Shown here piece after piece: positions 31,448-43,040 of a stretch of 64,000 nt of DNA. The notes beneath the pieces were generated by a model. The model saw nothing but the letters and a program-made list of their open reading frames with translations, was not told the DNA's origin and searched no databases. The DNA is from Blattamonas nauphoetae. Taxonomy: Eukaryota; Preaxostyla; Oxymonadida. Every line of letters begins with the position of its first letter. The first letter of the stretch is position 1. The stretch lies in the NCBI GenBank assembly GCA_033064195.1, contig JARBJD010000082.1:1-64000 (forward strand). The letters run 5' to 3'. The translations under genes were made by a program, and so were the position numbers.

Positions 31448-34225
31448 CTAAGACAAATTGGGAATGTTCACCCCAAGTATCTCATTCATCAGCCTTTTGT
31501 TCGTCCCAATGCATTTCTGGTTGGACGGGATCGGTGCCATGAACAGTTTCGAATCCATCGCATCCTCCAACCCTTCCTCTCTCATCATCATAACTCCTCC
31601 TCTTCTCCACCCACGTGTTGTTTCATAGTCGTCCGCCATTCTTCTCTCGTCATTTTCGAACAGTCTCCATAAGGCTTGTATCGGTGTGGTTTTAGTCGAA
31701 CCGCTTGTGATATGATCCACAATCTGGGAGAAGAGGCCAATCCTGCTGATCCCACGAGCCACCACTGGTTGGTCGCAGAGCGAGCAGACACATTTGAATC
31801 CTTTCTCCAACTTCTTTTCTTCATGACCATATAAAGAGCAGAATTGATAGTATGTTTTTAGGCAATCGATGGAGGGGGTGATCAGACGTTCGAGTTGTGT
31901 TTGAGTCAATCGTGTCGCACAGTGACGAGCTCGTTGGAGGCTGGGGAGAACAAAATTGTCGACAAACTTGTTGAACTCTTCTGAGTCAGTGTCGATTGAG
32001 AGTTGGTCCCAAGCTTTGATTCACATCAAAATCGGAACTGTTTCCAAATCAGCCTCGTCCCACTCGTCCAATGTTGGCTGATGATCGTCTGGACGAGACG
32101 AGATGATACTCCTGATTTGTGCCTCTTTGCTAGATTCAATGTGCAGAGAGAGAAAAGACTCGAAGGCGTGCAAATACTGCTCTTTCGTGCGTCCTGTGTT
32201 TCGAAAGATGGGCAAGAGACTTCTGACGGTGTGACGGTTCATGAACACGCAGATCCGCAGAATCGAGTCGTCATCCAAAGAGCAGTCGCTGTCCAGCAGA
32301 CCCACAATTCGCTCCACAACGTCCATCGTCTCGCAATCCGAGAGAGGACACACAAGTTCCGCTGTGAGGATGAAATGCGGAGACGACGACGCGAGAGTAG
32401 ACGAGATCATTTCTTCCTTCAGCTCTCGACGAAATGCTTCAGTGGTGGGTGTCCTCAGATCAAATCTCATCACTTTGTCAAGCAAGCAATCAATCGTGTA
32501 TTTGTTGTGTGTATGGTTTGGATATGCACTGTGCGAGAGATGGATGAGATAGTCCTTCGAGAGACTCAGAAACGAGAGACTGTACTTCTTCAACATGTTT
32601 TGATGAACAATGAGTGGATTGAGTCTAACTTGACTGTTGGCTTTCTCGAACGAACTGATCACGTCGCACATCACATCAACGAGTTGAGCATGGAGTGAGG
32701 AGTTCTCAGGCGTGAAGGGCAGCTTAGAAGGGGCGACAGCGCTGAAGAAGTGGGAGAGCCAGCCATTCCAAAAATGGGGCACTCTGTCGACGATGTCGAT
32801 CCGACGAGAGACAAGTTGAGCGGCGATCAGAAGAGGTGTGGCATGATGCAGTTTAGTTGGAGTGAGGAGCACCCAGAGTGATCGGACATCGAGTGTGGAC
32901 GAAGAAACCATCTTGTCCTTCACTCTGATTGTGAACGTGGTATCGTCATCGAAAACGAGGTGAGCATCACACGGGCAATTTTTGAATAAGAGCAAAACGG
33001 TTTGAAGTTCCCAATCGGAGAATTGTCTCCCTTTGTCAGCGAGAGCAAGCAGACTTTCCAATGCCTTCTCCCAGTCTTGAATGTCATCCGCTCCGAGCTT
33101 ACTAAACAGAAGACGTCTGGTGGTCTCCTCGCGATTGGCACGACCAAACAAGCATGAAAGTGCTTCTGACAGTTTGTTCTCCACATCGTCACAAAGCTTG
33201 TCGAGGATCGGATGAGTTGAGGGAGAAGAGGGGTGTCTGTTTTCTGGTCTGAATAATCGCAGAATTGTGCCAAACATCATCGGATGTGGTGAACAAGAGA
33301 AGAAAGCAGGATGGGCGAGGAGATGCCGTAAATACGGACAGAATTCTTGGAGAATAGATGCTAGATTTAGCTCGGACAGAGGATAATCGAGGTAGTTCGG
33401 AAGATCACACATACACCGAAAGAGGATCGATGAAACGTGGGAGTGAAGTTCCATTGTCGTCCTGCAGAACGGTATCGTGTGGGGTTTCAGATGAGAGATG
33501 TATTTTGGAAAGAATTCTGCTTCTGTGATCGTACAAGACATTTGGGATTTCCAGAATGGATAACCAGTGGCGAATAAAGCAAGAGCAACAGTTCGCAGCG
33601 TTTCTGATGGATGGGAAGTGATTTTGATGGTTGATGACAGGAGTGAAACCAACGATAAGCCACCGCCGAAAAAAATATTGAAACAATGGCGATTTGGGTG
33701 GAAAACATTCTTGGAGTACATGATGGTATATTCCAGGAATCGGATTGCGTGGTTCACTTCGGTGGGAGACAATTCTACTCCAGAGTTGACCTGATTGAAT
33801 AGCGAAGCGCATCCTTCCCGAAGATCATTCTCTGTGATCGAATCCTGCAAAACGACCCGCCAGTCTGAAGTTATGCAACTTTCAAAAGGAATATCAGCAC
33901 CCTCCAGATGGGAGAGATCAGATTTTGATTCGAGATCGAGTCGCCTTCTTTTCGTTTCATATTGCAGAATTTGCTTTGAAATCCGAACATAGTCCAGATC
34001 ACTCTGGAGTATTGTGCTTGAATCTATGATCGATTGGTGCGTAAGTGAATCTATAGGGGCGTCTTTGTCGGTTTCGACGCGGTTGCCATGGGATGAATGC
34101 ACGATGTTTGGATAGGAAAGACAATAGTGACCAGTCTGTACAAGCAGACTAGATGGTGAATCATTGTGGTTTTTCATATGTCTATGCTTTGGAGACATTG
34201 AGAATAGATCTTCCCATTTTAACAT
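31448..34225 (-). CDS. Large helical HEAT-like protein with an in-frame TGA
   Basis: From ATG 34225 a frame of 734 codons runs to a TGA at 32023-32021. The same frame then continues open for about 190 codons to a stop at 31448. The part after the TGA (IKAWDQLSIDTDSEEFNKF, CSLCDQPVVARGISRIGLF, EEGLEDAMDSKL) is clearly protein-like and resembles the C-terminal ends of lineage-specific HEAT-like proteins. The main part is helical (LHSHVSSILFRCMCDLPN, PHFWNGWLSHFFSAVAP). Either the gene carries one nonsense codon, or a short in-frame intron with weak sites removes the TGA (a GT at the ACA|GTTCCG boundary with AG 63 or 72 bases on would keep frame). Divergent from POLD1, 202 bases apart. Function unknown. 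Confidence 0.6.
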
Positions 34226-34427
34226 TCAACACCTCACTTCTGATCATGAATGTTCCTGACCGACATACAGTCTCATCAAAACTAGTTAAACCGATTTGAC
34301 TGTGACATCTTCTTGGTTGAATCATTCGTCCAGACCTTCCAGGTCCCGAACCACGCTTGAGATTCATCAGTGGAAGAAAGGCTGTGCCCACGATAACATT
34401 TTCACTCTAGATTCCAAATAAAAGAGG

Positions 34428-37400
34428 ATGAGTTCTCTTCGATTCAACACGTCGCCGAACTATGATTTGTTTAAACGGCAAACTCCAGAAGTTCTGCAGG
34501 ATGAGAACAGTCCACTTAGTCTGTATTCGTCGTTTTCATCATCTCACTCCCACTCGTGACTGTATTCTGAAATAGTCTTCCAATGGATAGATGCTGACTA
34601 TACAGTTACTAAATTGTCTTTCCCTGAAGTACCAGGGTCAAAACAAGGAGAAGTATCTCAGGCTCCAGTCGTTCGATTTTATGGAATTACTGCGGAGGGA
34701 TATTCTGTCATCACACATTGCCATGGATTTATTCCTTATCTCTACGTTGAAGTTTGTGACTATCCCTTTCCATGCTCATTTTCTTCCAACCTTAATCCCT
34801 CCCATCTTCAGTTACCTCGAAATTTCACTGACGCAAATATCGAATCACTCAAAACTACTCTGAATGCTTTTGTATGATTCCATTTCCAATTATTCCTTTT
34901 TCTGAACAGGCTACCGTTCGATCAATCGTCAGATGTCGAAAAAAATCTCTCTACCACTTTCAGGCTGATTATGCTGAATTCCTCAAAATTGAAGTTCAAA
35001 TACCTTCAGATGTTCCAAAAATTCGCAGTTTTCCATTCTTTAGTCCTCATATTTTGAAGGTGAACTTGAGAATGGTTTGAACTGTAAAGACGTCCGCACT
35101 GCTCCCTTTACGACGTACGAATCAAATATCGACTTTGTTCTTCGCTTTCTTTTCGATAAGGAAGCATCTGGAAGTTGTTGGATTGAGCTTCCAGCGGAAA
35201 AGTACTCACTTCATCCAAGACAGGGCGACTTTCCCAGAACAGGAACAGCCCTCTATGAAGCCGATATTAGGTATTCTCCCTTCCATTGTTTCACTTTCTT
35301 CATTTCTTCTCAACGCCCAGTTTCGATGATATCGTTTTCAAAGACACCGAAGGACAGTACATGTCCATCGCTCCGCTGCGCATTCTCTCGTTCGATATTG
35401 AATGCCAAGGACGCAAGGGTGTCTTTCCTCAGCCAGAATTTGATCCTGTGATCCAAATCGCTGCACATATCCAAAATTACGGTTTGTTCTCCTCATTTCC
35501 ATCTTCTCCAGGAAGCGCCGAAGTTGAGCATCGAGTGATGATGACGCTAAACACATGCACGCCCATTCTCGGTGCGCACGTCTTCTCCTTCGAACGAGAG
35601 GATCAGCTCCTCACCGCATTCAAAGACTTCATCGTCGCTGCCGACCCGGATATCCTAACTGGCTACAACATTATGAACTTCGACATTCCGTACCTGTTCA
35701 ACCGAGCTCGGACGTTGGGATTGACAGAGGCGCACAAAATCGGGAGAATTCTTGGAAAACCAATGACAGTGAGAAAGTCGCACTTCCACAGCAACCAACA
35801 TGGCAACAGGGACACACACGACATCTCGATCGACGGGCGTGTGATGATTGACATGCTGACGGTGATGCAAAACGAGCACCGCATGTCCTCGTACTCTCTC
35901 AACTCGGTCTCGCAACACTTTCTCGGTGCACAGAAGGAGGACGTGCATTGGAGCATCATATCCGACCTGCAGGAGAAGGACGCTGAGTCTCGTCAGCGAC
36001 TGGCTGTGTACTGTCTGAAGGACGCTCTGCTCCCGCTGCAGCTGATGGACAAGCTGAAGGTGGTTGCGAACTTCACCGAGTTGTCGCGTGTGACTGGTGT
36101 TCCTATGTCGTATCTCTCCATCCGAGGACAGCAGATCCGCGTCATCTCCCTCCTCTACCGACACGCCAACCAAAAACAAATGATTGTTCCCTGTCTGAAG
36201 AATCAGATCACTGAAGAGAAGTTCCAAGGAGCGACTGTCATCGAGCCACAGTGCGGGTTCTACGAAGACCCTGTTGTGACCCTCGATTTCGCATCGCTGT
36301 ATCCGTCGATCATGATCTGCCACAATCTGTGCTACTCCACTCTCCTCCATCCTGAAGCAGCCTCCAAGCTCGACAAAGCTGACTACAGCAGAACACCCAC
36401 TGGCAACTTCTTCATCAAGTCCAGTCTGCACAAGGGTCTTCTGCCAGAGATTCTGGAATGGCTCCTTGCAGCTCGAAAGCGGACACGCGAAGAACTGGCT
36501 CTAGCTACAGACCCGATGAGCAAGCTTGTTCTGAACGGAAGGCAGTTGGCCTTCAAAGTGACAGCAAACACTGTGTACGGTTTCACAGGAGCACAAGTCG
36601 GGCGCCTGCCGTGCCTCGAGATCTCGCGAAGTGTGACAGCATATGGTCGACAGATGATTGATCGCACGAAGGCGATTGTGGAAGGGCGGTACACAACAGC
36701 GAATGGGTACGACACAGACGCTAAAGTCATCTACGGAGACACAGACTCGGTCATGATCAACTTTGGGATCAAAGACCTCCCCACAGCCATGGCTCGGGGG
36801 AAGGAAGCAGCCGACCTCGTCACGTCGGTCTTCGACTCCCCGCCGATCAAGTTGGAGTTCGAGAAGGTGTACTGGCCGTACTTGCTGATCAAGAAGAAGA
36901 GATACGCTGGGCTGTTCTGGACGAAGACCGACAAGTTCGACAAGATCGACACGAAGGGTATCGAGACTGTGCGGCGAGACAACTGTGCGATGGTGCGGCT
37001 GGTGTACGAGACGTGTCTGCAGAAGATTCTCGTCGAGCGAGACATCGAAGGGGCGAAGAGCTTCACAAAACAGATCATCTCGGACCTTCTCCAGAACAAG
37101 ATTGATCTGTCGCTTTTGCTGATTTCGAAGCAGCTCACTCACTCGGCCGAGCAATACGAGACCAAGCAGCCACACTCCGAGCTGGCCAAGCGGATGAAAG
37201 AGCGAGACGGGAGTGGGCCAGGGATTGGAGACCGAGTGTTCTATGTGATTGTGGAAGGCCCGAAGGACGCCAAGATTTACGATAAGAGCGAGGACCCGCA
37301 GTTCGTGATGGATCATGGACTGTCAATCGACACTGACTATTACCTCCACCAGCAACTCGCCAAGCCGCTCGAAAGGCTGTTCAAGCCGATTATGAAGAAG

Positions 37401-37823
37401 GACTTCCCAAAGCTCCTGGAAGGCAAACACACACGAGTGATTCGCAAACCAAGAAACACCACTTCACAGGCAACGGGGATGATGCAGTTTGTGGGAGTGG
37501 TGCGGACGTGCATCAACTGCAAGGCGAAGATGACGAAGGAAGAGCAAGGCGCTGTGTGCGCGAAGTGCAAGCCGAGGGAGCCTGAGCTGTTGATGGACGC
37601 TCAGTACTCGGCGTGCCGTGCAGAGGAGCAGTATTCGCAAGTCAATGCACAGTGCCAGCGGTGCTCGATGTCGATGCACCAGCCCTTCCTGTGTTCCAGT
37701 CGAGATTGTCCGCTGTTCTATTTCCGGACGAAGGCAAAGAAGGATTTGGAAGATTGCTACGAACTTCTGAAGCGTTTTGGCCCTCCCTGTGTGTTTCCTG
37801 ATGAATATTCGGAATGCATTTAG
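34428..37823 (+). CDS. POLD1: DNA polymerase delta catalytic subunit
   Basis: Exons 34428-34518, 34576-34871, 34910-35011, 35044-35270, 35321-35481 and 35512-37823 close in phase to 1,062 residues, against about 1,100 in animals. The 3'-5' exonuclease motifs are intact: FDIECQGRKG near residue 263, YNIMNFDIPYL, and YCLKDA. So are the polymerase motifs: LDFASLYPSIM near 549, KVTANTVYGFTGA and YGDTDSVM near 700. At the C-terminus lie the zinc site CINCK...CAKC (about 958) and the iron-sulphur site CQRC...CSSRDC (about 1006), ending in RRFGPP as in other delta polymerases. It copies the lagging strand and proofreads. Introns are 57, 38, 32, 50 and 30 nt. The last is in frame and is inferred because its removal restores the exact family spacing. 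The exon 3/4 boundary is the least certain. Confidence 0.95.
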
Positions 37824-38167
37824 CCTGTCGGGTCGTTTGAAGAGATCGGGTCGGAATATTTCGATGTTATTTTCTTGTTTTTTGTCTGACGAAGACAGAA
37901 TTTTGAAGAACTTCTTTCCGAGCAGGATAATATGAATCATTTTAATCTTTTTTCCACTTCGTTTGACGACATTTCATGACAGTGGAGGTTGATCATGTCT
38001 TTCCCACCAATTCAAACTCACGATGCATGAGCCTTCCATTTCAGTCGAACCATCCTTTTATTTACACCTCATGACAACATATTCTCTTTGAAACAGTTAA
38101 CTTATTCTAATTCAATAGTGATCCAGATTGTGGGAATTAAGGGATGGATCATCCTTTAACACACGCC
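37824..38167. other. Intergenic, POLD1 to kleisin
   Basis: AT-rich; no gene seen. It must hold the POLD1 3' end and the kleisin promoter. An in-frame ATG at 38144 lies 24 bases before the preferred kleisin start. Confidence 0.5.
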
Positions 38168-39815
38168 ATGGCATTATTCTCGCGATATCTATCTAAACAT
38201 GGGTATATTTGGATCTTACACAAGACTTTTTTTGTTTCACTTAGTCCCCTGGGTCAAGTATGGATTGCAGCGAACAATGACCTAAATCTGACTAAACGCG
38301 AGATTCTTGAAATCAACATTCCTGCCGCAGTGAAGATCATCAAGGAAGGTATTCCGACAGAAGGGAATACGAAGAAAAAGATGCCTCTTCCACTGAAATA
38401 CTTGGCCGATGATATCAATGAATTTCAGTCACGACTTGATACCGTATGATTTTTCCAACACTTTATAGCTGAAAACAAATTGTCGACATTTTTATTGTGA
38501 GTTTCTTTTTTCACCACATTTTTGCTTCTTTTCTCTCTATATAGACTATACACACATCCAATATCGATCTTCCACCTGATCGTCGTACGGCACCCCTGTC
38601 ACAGATTACACACCCAGATAAGACTCTGAATATGTCCACACATCGCGATCCAACTCTGAACATCATTGGATATCCGCATCCGTCGTTCCTCCTGCCCGAC
38701 CCGACGCTAACCGATCCGGAATCGCTGCGTTCATCCCTTTCACCGTTCACCCTCCCCTTGAACATGCTCAGAATACCGATGATGGAAGGATCGGAATTCA
38801 GAGACTCCAACTACTTTACCCGTGCAGCAGACGATTTAATGAATGGTATTCCTACCGTATGTCTCTTTTTCATCTATCCTCTGCTTATTTTCCTTTTTAG
38901 GTTTTCGTGACGCCAACAAATGATCCCGAAGAGATTCGATGTCTCATCGAGTATGCACACCAACAAGAAGACTTCTATTCATTCATGCATTCCACTGAGT
39001 TTTATAACCAACGTCCATCAGAATATAATCATCCCGATTCCTCGTCACTCGCGTTTCAGCCAACAACAACGCCCGAAATGCAAGAAGGATTCGAATATCA
39101 TGAACCCCAAGCTCAAGAAGAGTCAAACATGATTCCAATGTTCTTAAAGGACGACGTGACAGAGAATCCATCTGCCCCAAAGAAGAAAAAGCGAAAACGA
39201 TCAAGTCACTGGAATAAATCAGAATCAAGTGAAAAGGGAGGTGCAATAATAGATACCGTCATTACATTGAGTGATCAGCAACTGAGTGATAATCTAGACG
39301 ACACCCGAGACATTGTGAGGCAAATGGAGGCGAACCCAAAGATCTTCACCTCGCTCAACAACTGGTTGGACGATGAGTTCTTTGTCCCTCCTGTCGAACA
39401 AGCTCTGGACGATTATGATGCAGGACTTCCATTCGACCCAGAAGAATACCTGGAAAGTATGAAATCCAACAACACCATAACGTACAATCTCTTGCGCTCC
39501 ACTCATATTGAACGATCTAGCCCTCAGACAGTTCACACTGGTATTGTTATCTCCTCATGTTCTCATTCATTCTTCTCTCTTCTCCAGATTCTGAAGACGC
39601 CCTTGCTATCGCTTCCCTCCTCACTTTCGTGCATGACGGCTATGCGAAGTCGAGACAGGATGCTCCGTACGCACCGATCTTCGAGGAGAAGACAGTTTGG
39701 CGACTCTTTTCCGTTCATTTTTGACGAATTCTTGTTCTAGGACCAATTCGATGAAGTTGAATACGAAAAAAAGTCAACAGAGACTGACATTTTGCCGCTT
39801 GAGAAAAATCAGTAA
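38168..39815 (+). CDS. Alpha-kleisin, cohesin subunit of the Rad21/Scc1/Rec8 family
   Basis: Exons 38168-38202, 38245-38443, 38545-38856, 38901-39540, 39588-39694 and 39741-39815 close in phase to about 455 residues. The N-terminus MALFSRYLSKHG|PLGQVWIAANND..LTKREILEINI is the kleisin head that contacts SMC3. It is followed by the conserved LKYLADDINEF strand-helix. The middle is acidic and Pro/Ser-rich, with a Lys/Arg patch (PKKKKRKRSSH). The C-terminus (DALAIASLLTFVHDGYAK) fits the winged-helix segment that binds SMC1, though it is short. Kleisins close the cohesin ring that holds sister chromatids. Whether this is the mitotic Rad21 or the meiotic Rec8 form cannot be told from the sequence. 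ATG 38168 is preferred because family members start directly before this strand. Confidence 0.85.
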
Positions 39816-40124
39816 TTTTTAACCTTTTTTCACTTCGCCAAACTCAAATCTTGATAAGTATCGTTCAATGCACTTCACTAATTCAGTTATTGACATTTTG
39901 ACTCAAAAAGAGGATACACAGTGTCATGAGGATCGCAAAACCACATAGTCATCACCTACTATGACTGATAAATCAAGAACAATAATATAGAAGTCAGGAA
40001 AAGTGAGGAGAACTCTTGGTTTTGATCAAACCAAAGGGCAAATTATTCACAATCTCGACTTTCCCATCCGGTGTTATATCGACATTTCAAACGACTCAAC
40101 AACTAGGATATGCACCAAAATACC
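39816..40124. other. 5' flank of HEAT-like copy 3
   Basis: No gene. From about 39890 the sequence matches 28700-28920 upstream of copy 2 (GAGGATA.ACAG, GATCAAACCAAAGG, ATCCGGTGTTA), so the duplicated block includes several hundred bases of flank. Confidence 0.5.
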
Positions 40125-42209
40125 ATGGATATCACAACTGTTTCATTGAATCCTCAGATTGACGTCACGAAAGTGAAAATTCAAGTTCGCTTCCCTTTCT
40201 CTCCGAGGTCTCGTTTATTGTTTCCAGAACTGTCTCGAAGTGCTTCTAAATCAGATTTGTGGGGAGAGTGAAACCCTCCGTCCAGAAATGTTGAATACTC
40301 TCCTCGCTCTTGTGAAAGGTTTGTCTCGACCTGATTTCCTTCCATGTTGTTGCTGATTTTGTCAGAATCTGATTGGGCCCTCTCAGCAATTCTTGATATG
40401 GATTACATCAAACCTCTTGAGGAATATTGTTCAAAGACCCAACCATGTGAAGTTCCAGTCTGATTGTTGTTTCGTCATCCTTTCTCAGATTACTCTCCCG
40501 AAATTGTTGCTTGTGATTGGTCTGCGAATATTTTGTGTTTATCTAGACTCTATTTCATGATTTCATTGATCAGGGAAATCATCAGAAACAGTACGTCTTC
40601 GCATCTGTGAATCGTCGATTCCGTCCTTCTTCCTCAAATGGGTGATCTCAATTTAGAATTCAGATATGATCAAGAAAGTTTTTCATTCTCCACATTTCCA
40701 TCATTTTGCCTCAGATCACAGATTGTCTGTTGTTGTGGACAACCACTCATAGATCGTCTTCCACCTTCCTCGCCAACCACAAAACCGAATTTCTCACATT
40801 TCTCAAATATTTTGTGAGTAATGAATTATATTTTCCTCATCCAGTGATTCTCGCTCATCTATGTGTCTCCCCACATCTCGAAGTGTCGAAGATGGCTCTA
40901 AACGCACTCTCCAATCAATGCAAGTTTGATCCAAAAATCTGCGCCTTCCTCCGAACACACAAAGTACCTTCTGGTTCGACTGACAGTTCGTCGGAGCTTG
41001 TCTCGTTCGCAGGACGGCTGTGTGGAAGACTGGCCGAGCATGTTTCGGAACTGAAGTCACTCTTCACCGAATCATCGCCTTCGGATGGAACCATCGCTGC
41101 TCTCTCCGCCTCTCTTCCCGATGAATCACCCCTTCTCAACGGAAACACTGTTTTGGAAATGCTGAGTGAAGGATTCTCACTCATCCACTCAATGCTCGAT
41201 GACGCGGACGCTACATATGAAGATGTCTGCCTTTATCTCTTCTCATCTTGTCCGGATTCTGATCAAATTTAACTTTGTTCCTTTTCTCAAATCAATCATC
41301 ATCACCTGCCTCGATCTGATTGAGCAACCAAAAACTGAGTCGAATTGTCCTCCTTCGGATCGAACTGAAGTGTTGATCACACTTCTCGACAGTTCGTGGC
41401 ATCTTACTCCTTGCTGTCACTGGGACTGTCACAACTTCCTCCGTCCAGGAGTCGAATCTGTCTTCTCCGATGTTCCTCAGCTGTGCTCACTTTTGGAGCG
41501 AACATGCTGCCACTCTTCGCCAACACACTTCTCTCATCTTCGAATGATCGTCAATCTCACATGGAATTTCAATCACCTGATTCCTGGCATGTTGGAAGAG
41601 AATCTGGTTCAACGAGTGATCTGCACGTCCAAGCCAATGGCAGTTCCAACCTCAAACGGTGATTTACATCAGAATCTCATCTGGTCCTTCGTTAACTTGA
41701 TCTGGAAAAACGAAGACATCACAGAAGACGAAGAAGAGCAGAAGAGAATTCGAAAATTGCAGTTTGAACGTGTTTTGAAACCAGCCAAACAATATCTGCA
41801 ATTCATTCTTCAGGGAGAAGAGTTCAATCCACCCTCCTTTTCAAGGGACAAGGATATGCCAGATCGAATCACTTATCTTTTCACACAGACATTGCTGCTC
41901 GAGCGAGATCTGTTCGAAGATGGTGAGATTGTGGAGACAGGAAGAGAGGAGTGGGAAGTGGGGTGGTTGGTGGAGATGACAAACGAGGATGATTTGGGGG
42001 AGATCTTGGGGAGGATCAGAGGAGACGATGCGAGAATGAAGAAAGATGAGAAGTCGAGATGGAAGAAGCGAGTGGAGAGACGTCGAGAAGCAGGACATGA
42101 AGATGCGATGGAAGGATGGCTCACGCGAAGGGACAACAGAACACGATTCGATATTGTGGAGTACATGGAATGTGTGAGACAGGAGAGTGAGATGAATATG
42201 AGATTTTGA
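40125..42209 (+). pseudogene. HEAT-like lineage-specific family, copy 3 (one nonsense codon and a lost splice acceptor)
   Basis: All seven exons of copy 2 are found with matching lengths: 40125-40184, 40228-40318, 40366-40457, 40489-40519, 40574-40677, 40715-41224 and 41256-42209. Exon 5 contains an in-frame TAG at 40654-40656. The sixth intron (41225-41255) ends in GG where copies 1 and 2 have AG, so normal splicing to exon 7 should fail. The rest of exons 6 and 7 is open and close to copy 2 (FNHLIPGMLEENLVQRVI, AGHEDAMEGWL). That points to recent loss of function, or to a shorter product starting inside exon 6. Confidence 0.65.
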
Positions 42210-43040
42210 GAAAGGTAGAGGGAGAGTCGAGATTGAACACTAACTTTCACGTCACATTTTGATGGTTTTGACTCCATTCTGAACGAAGCAGAGAGACCAG
42301 AGACGAGAAGGTTCGAAGACTTGGATAATCGACAAACATACCAGGTCCATATCACCGAGGGGTCTCAATTCTTTCTTCATCGCCATTTCGATCTGCGAAA
42401 CCGAATGAATCATCCTTTTTACAAGAAAAAGATGAAGTGAACTGAGATAGAGATGAAGTGTGTGCCATGTGAAATGGAGAGAAATGAGTCGTGGAATCTC
42501 GCAAAGGAAGGAGCAAAACACAAACTCGACGAATGGATTTGGAGGACAATTGCGAGATGAAAAAGACCGAATGAACAGAACAAGATAGAAGCTCGCTGGA
42601 GCGGCAAATCAACCAGAGAGTATGAAGAGGAAATGACCGAAAGAAGACGATGCCATCCTCGAATTAAGAGATGAATCATGAAAACGAATGCAGAATATGG
42701 TTGAGTCAGAACGAAACGATAATCATAGACGAAGCTCCAACCAGGCGAAGGCGAGACGGGCGACGAGAGGGAATTCTCTGCTTGCCGGCCAGTGCTGTAT
42801 AGATGTGAAGTGGTGCCTTCCCCAAGGTTGGGCGATATGAGTGGTTCGAAAAGAAGACAGTGACATGTTAAGGAAGACGTGATATATTTGAGAGCGAATG
42901 AAGAGAATCGGATAACGAAAAGGGAAAAGCGAACGGAACACAAAAACAAACAAAGAGACAGAAATGAAGATGAAAATGAAGACAGTGTTTGAAGAATCAA
43001 AAGATGAAGTGGGTAATGCTATATCGATATACAAACTGAG
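42210..43040. other. Gene-free stretch
   Basis: The first 60 bases are the HEAT-family 3' flank. The rest has purine-rich plus-strand composition. Long minus-strand frames exist, but they lack family features and start at non-ATG codons; I see no supported gene, tRNA or repeat. Confidence 0.5.

Noticed and set aside
32021-32023. TGA read as selenocysteine or as a reassigned codon
   Set aside because: TGA ends other genes in the window, no selenoprotein family is recognised, and nonsense or a small intron is simpler.
42419-43034. Minus-strand hydrophobic open frames
   Set aside because: They begin at non-ATG codons, have no family features and lie between a family 3' flank and the receptor stop; composition alone explains the hydrophobicity.
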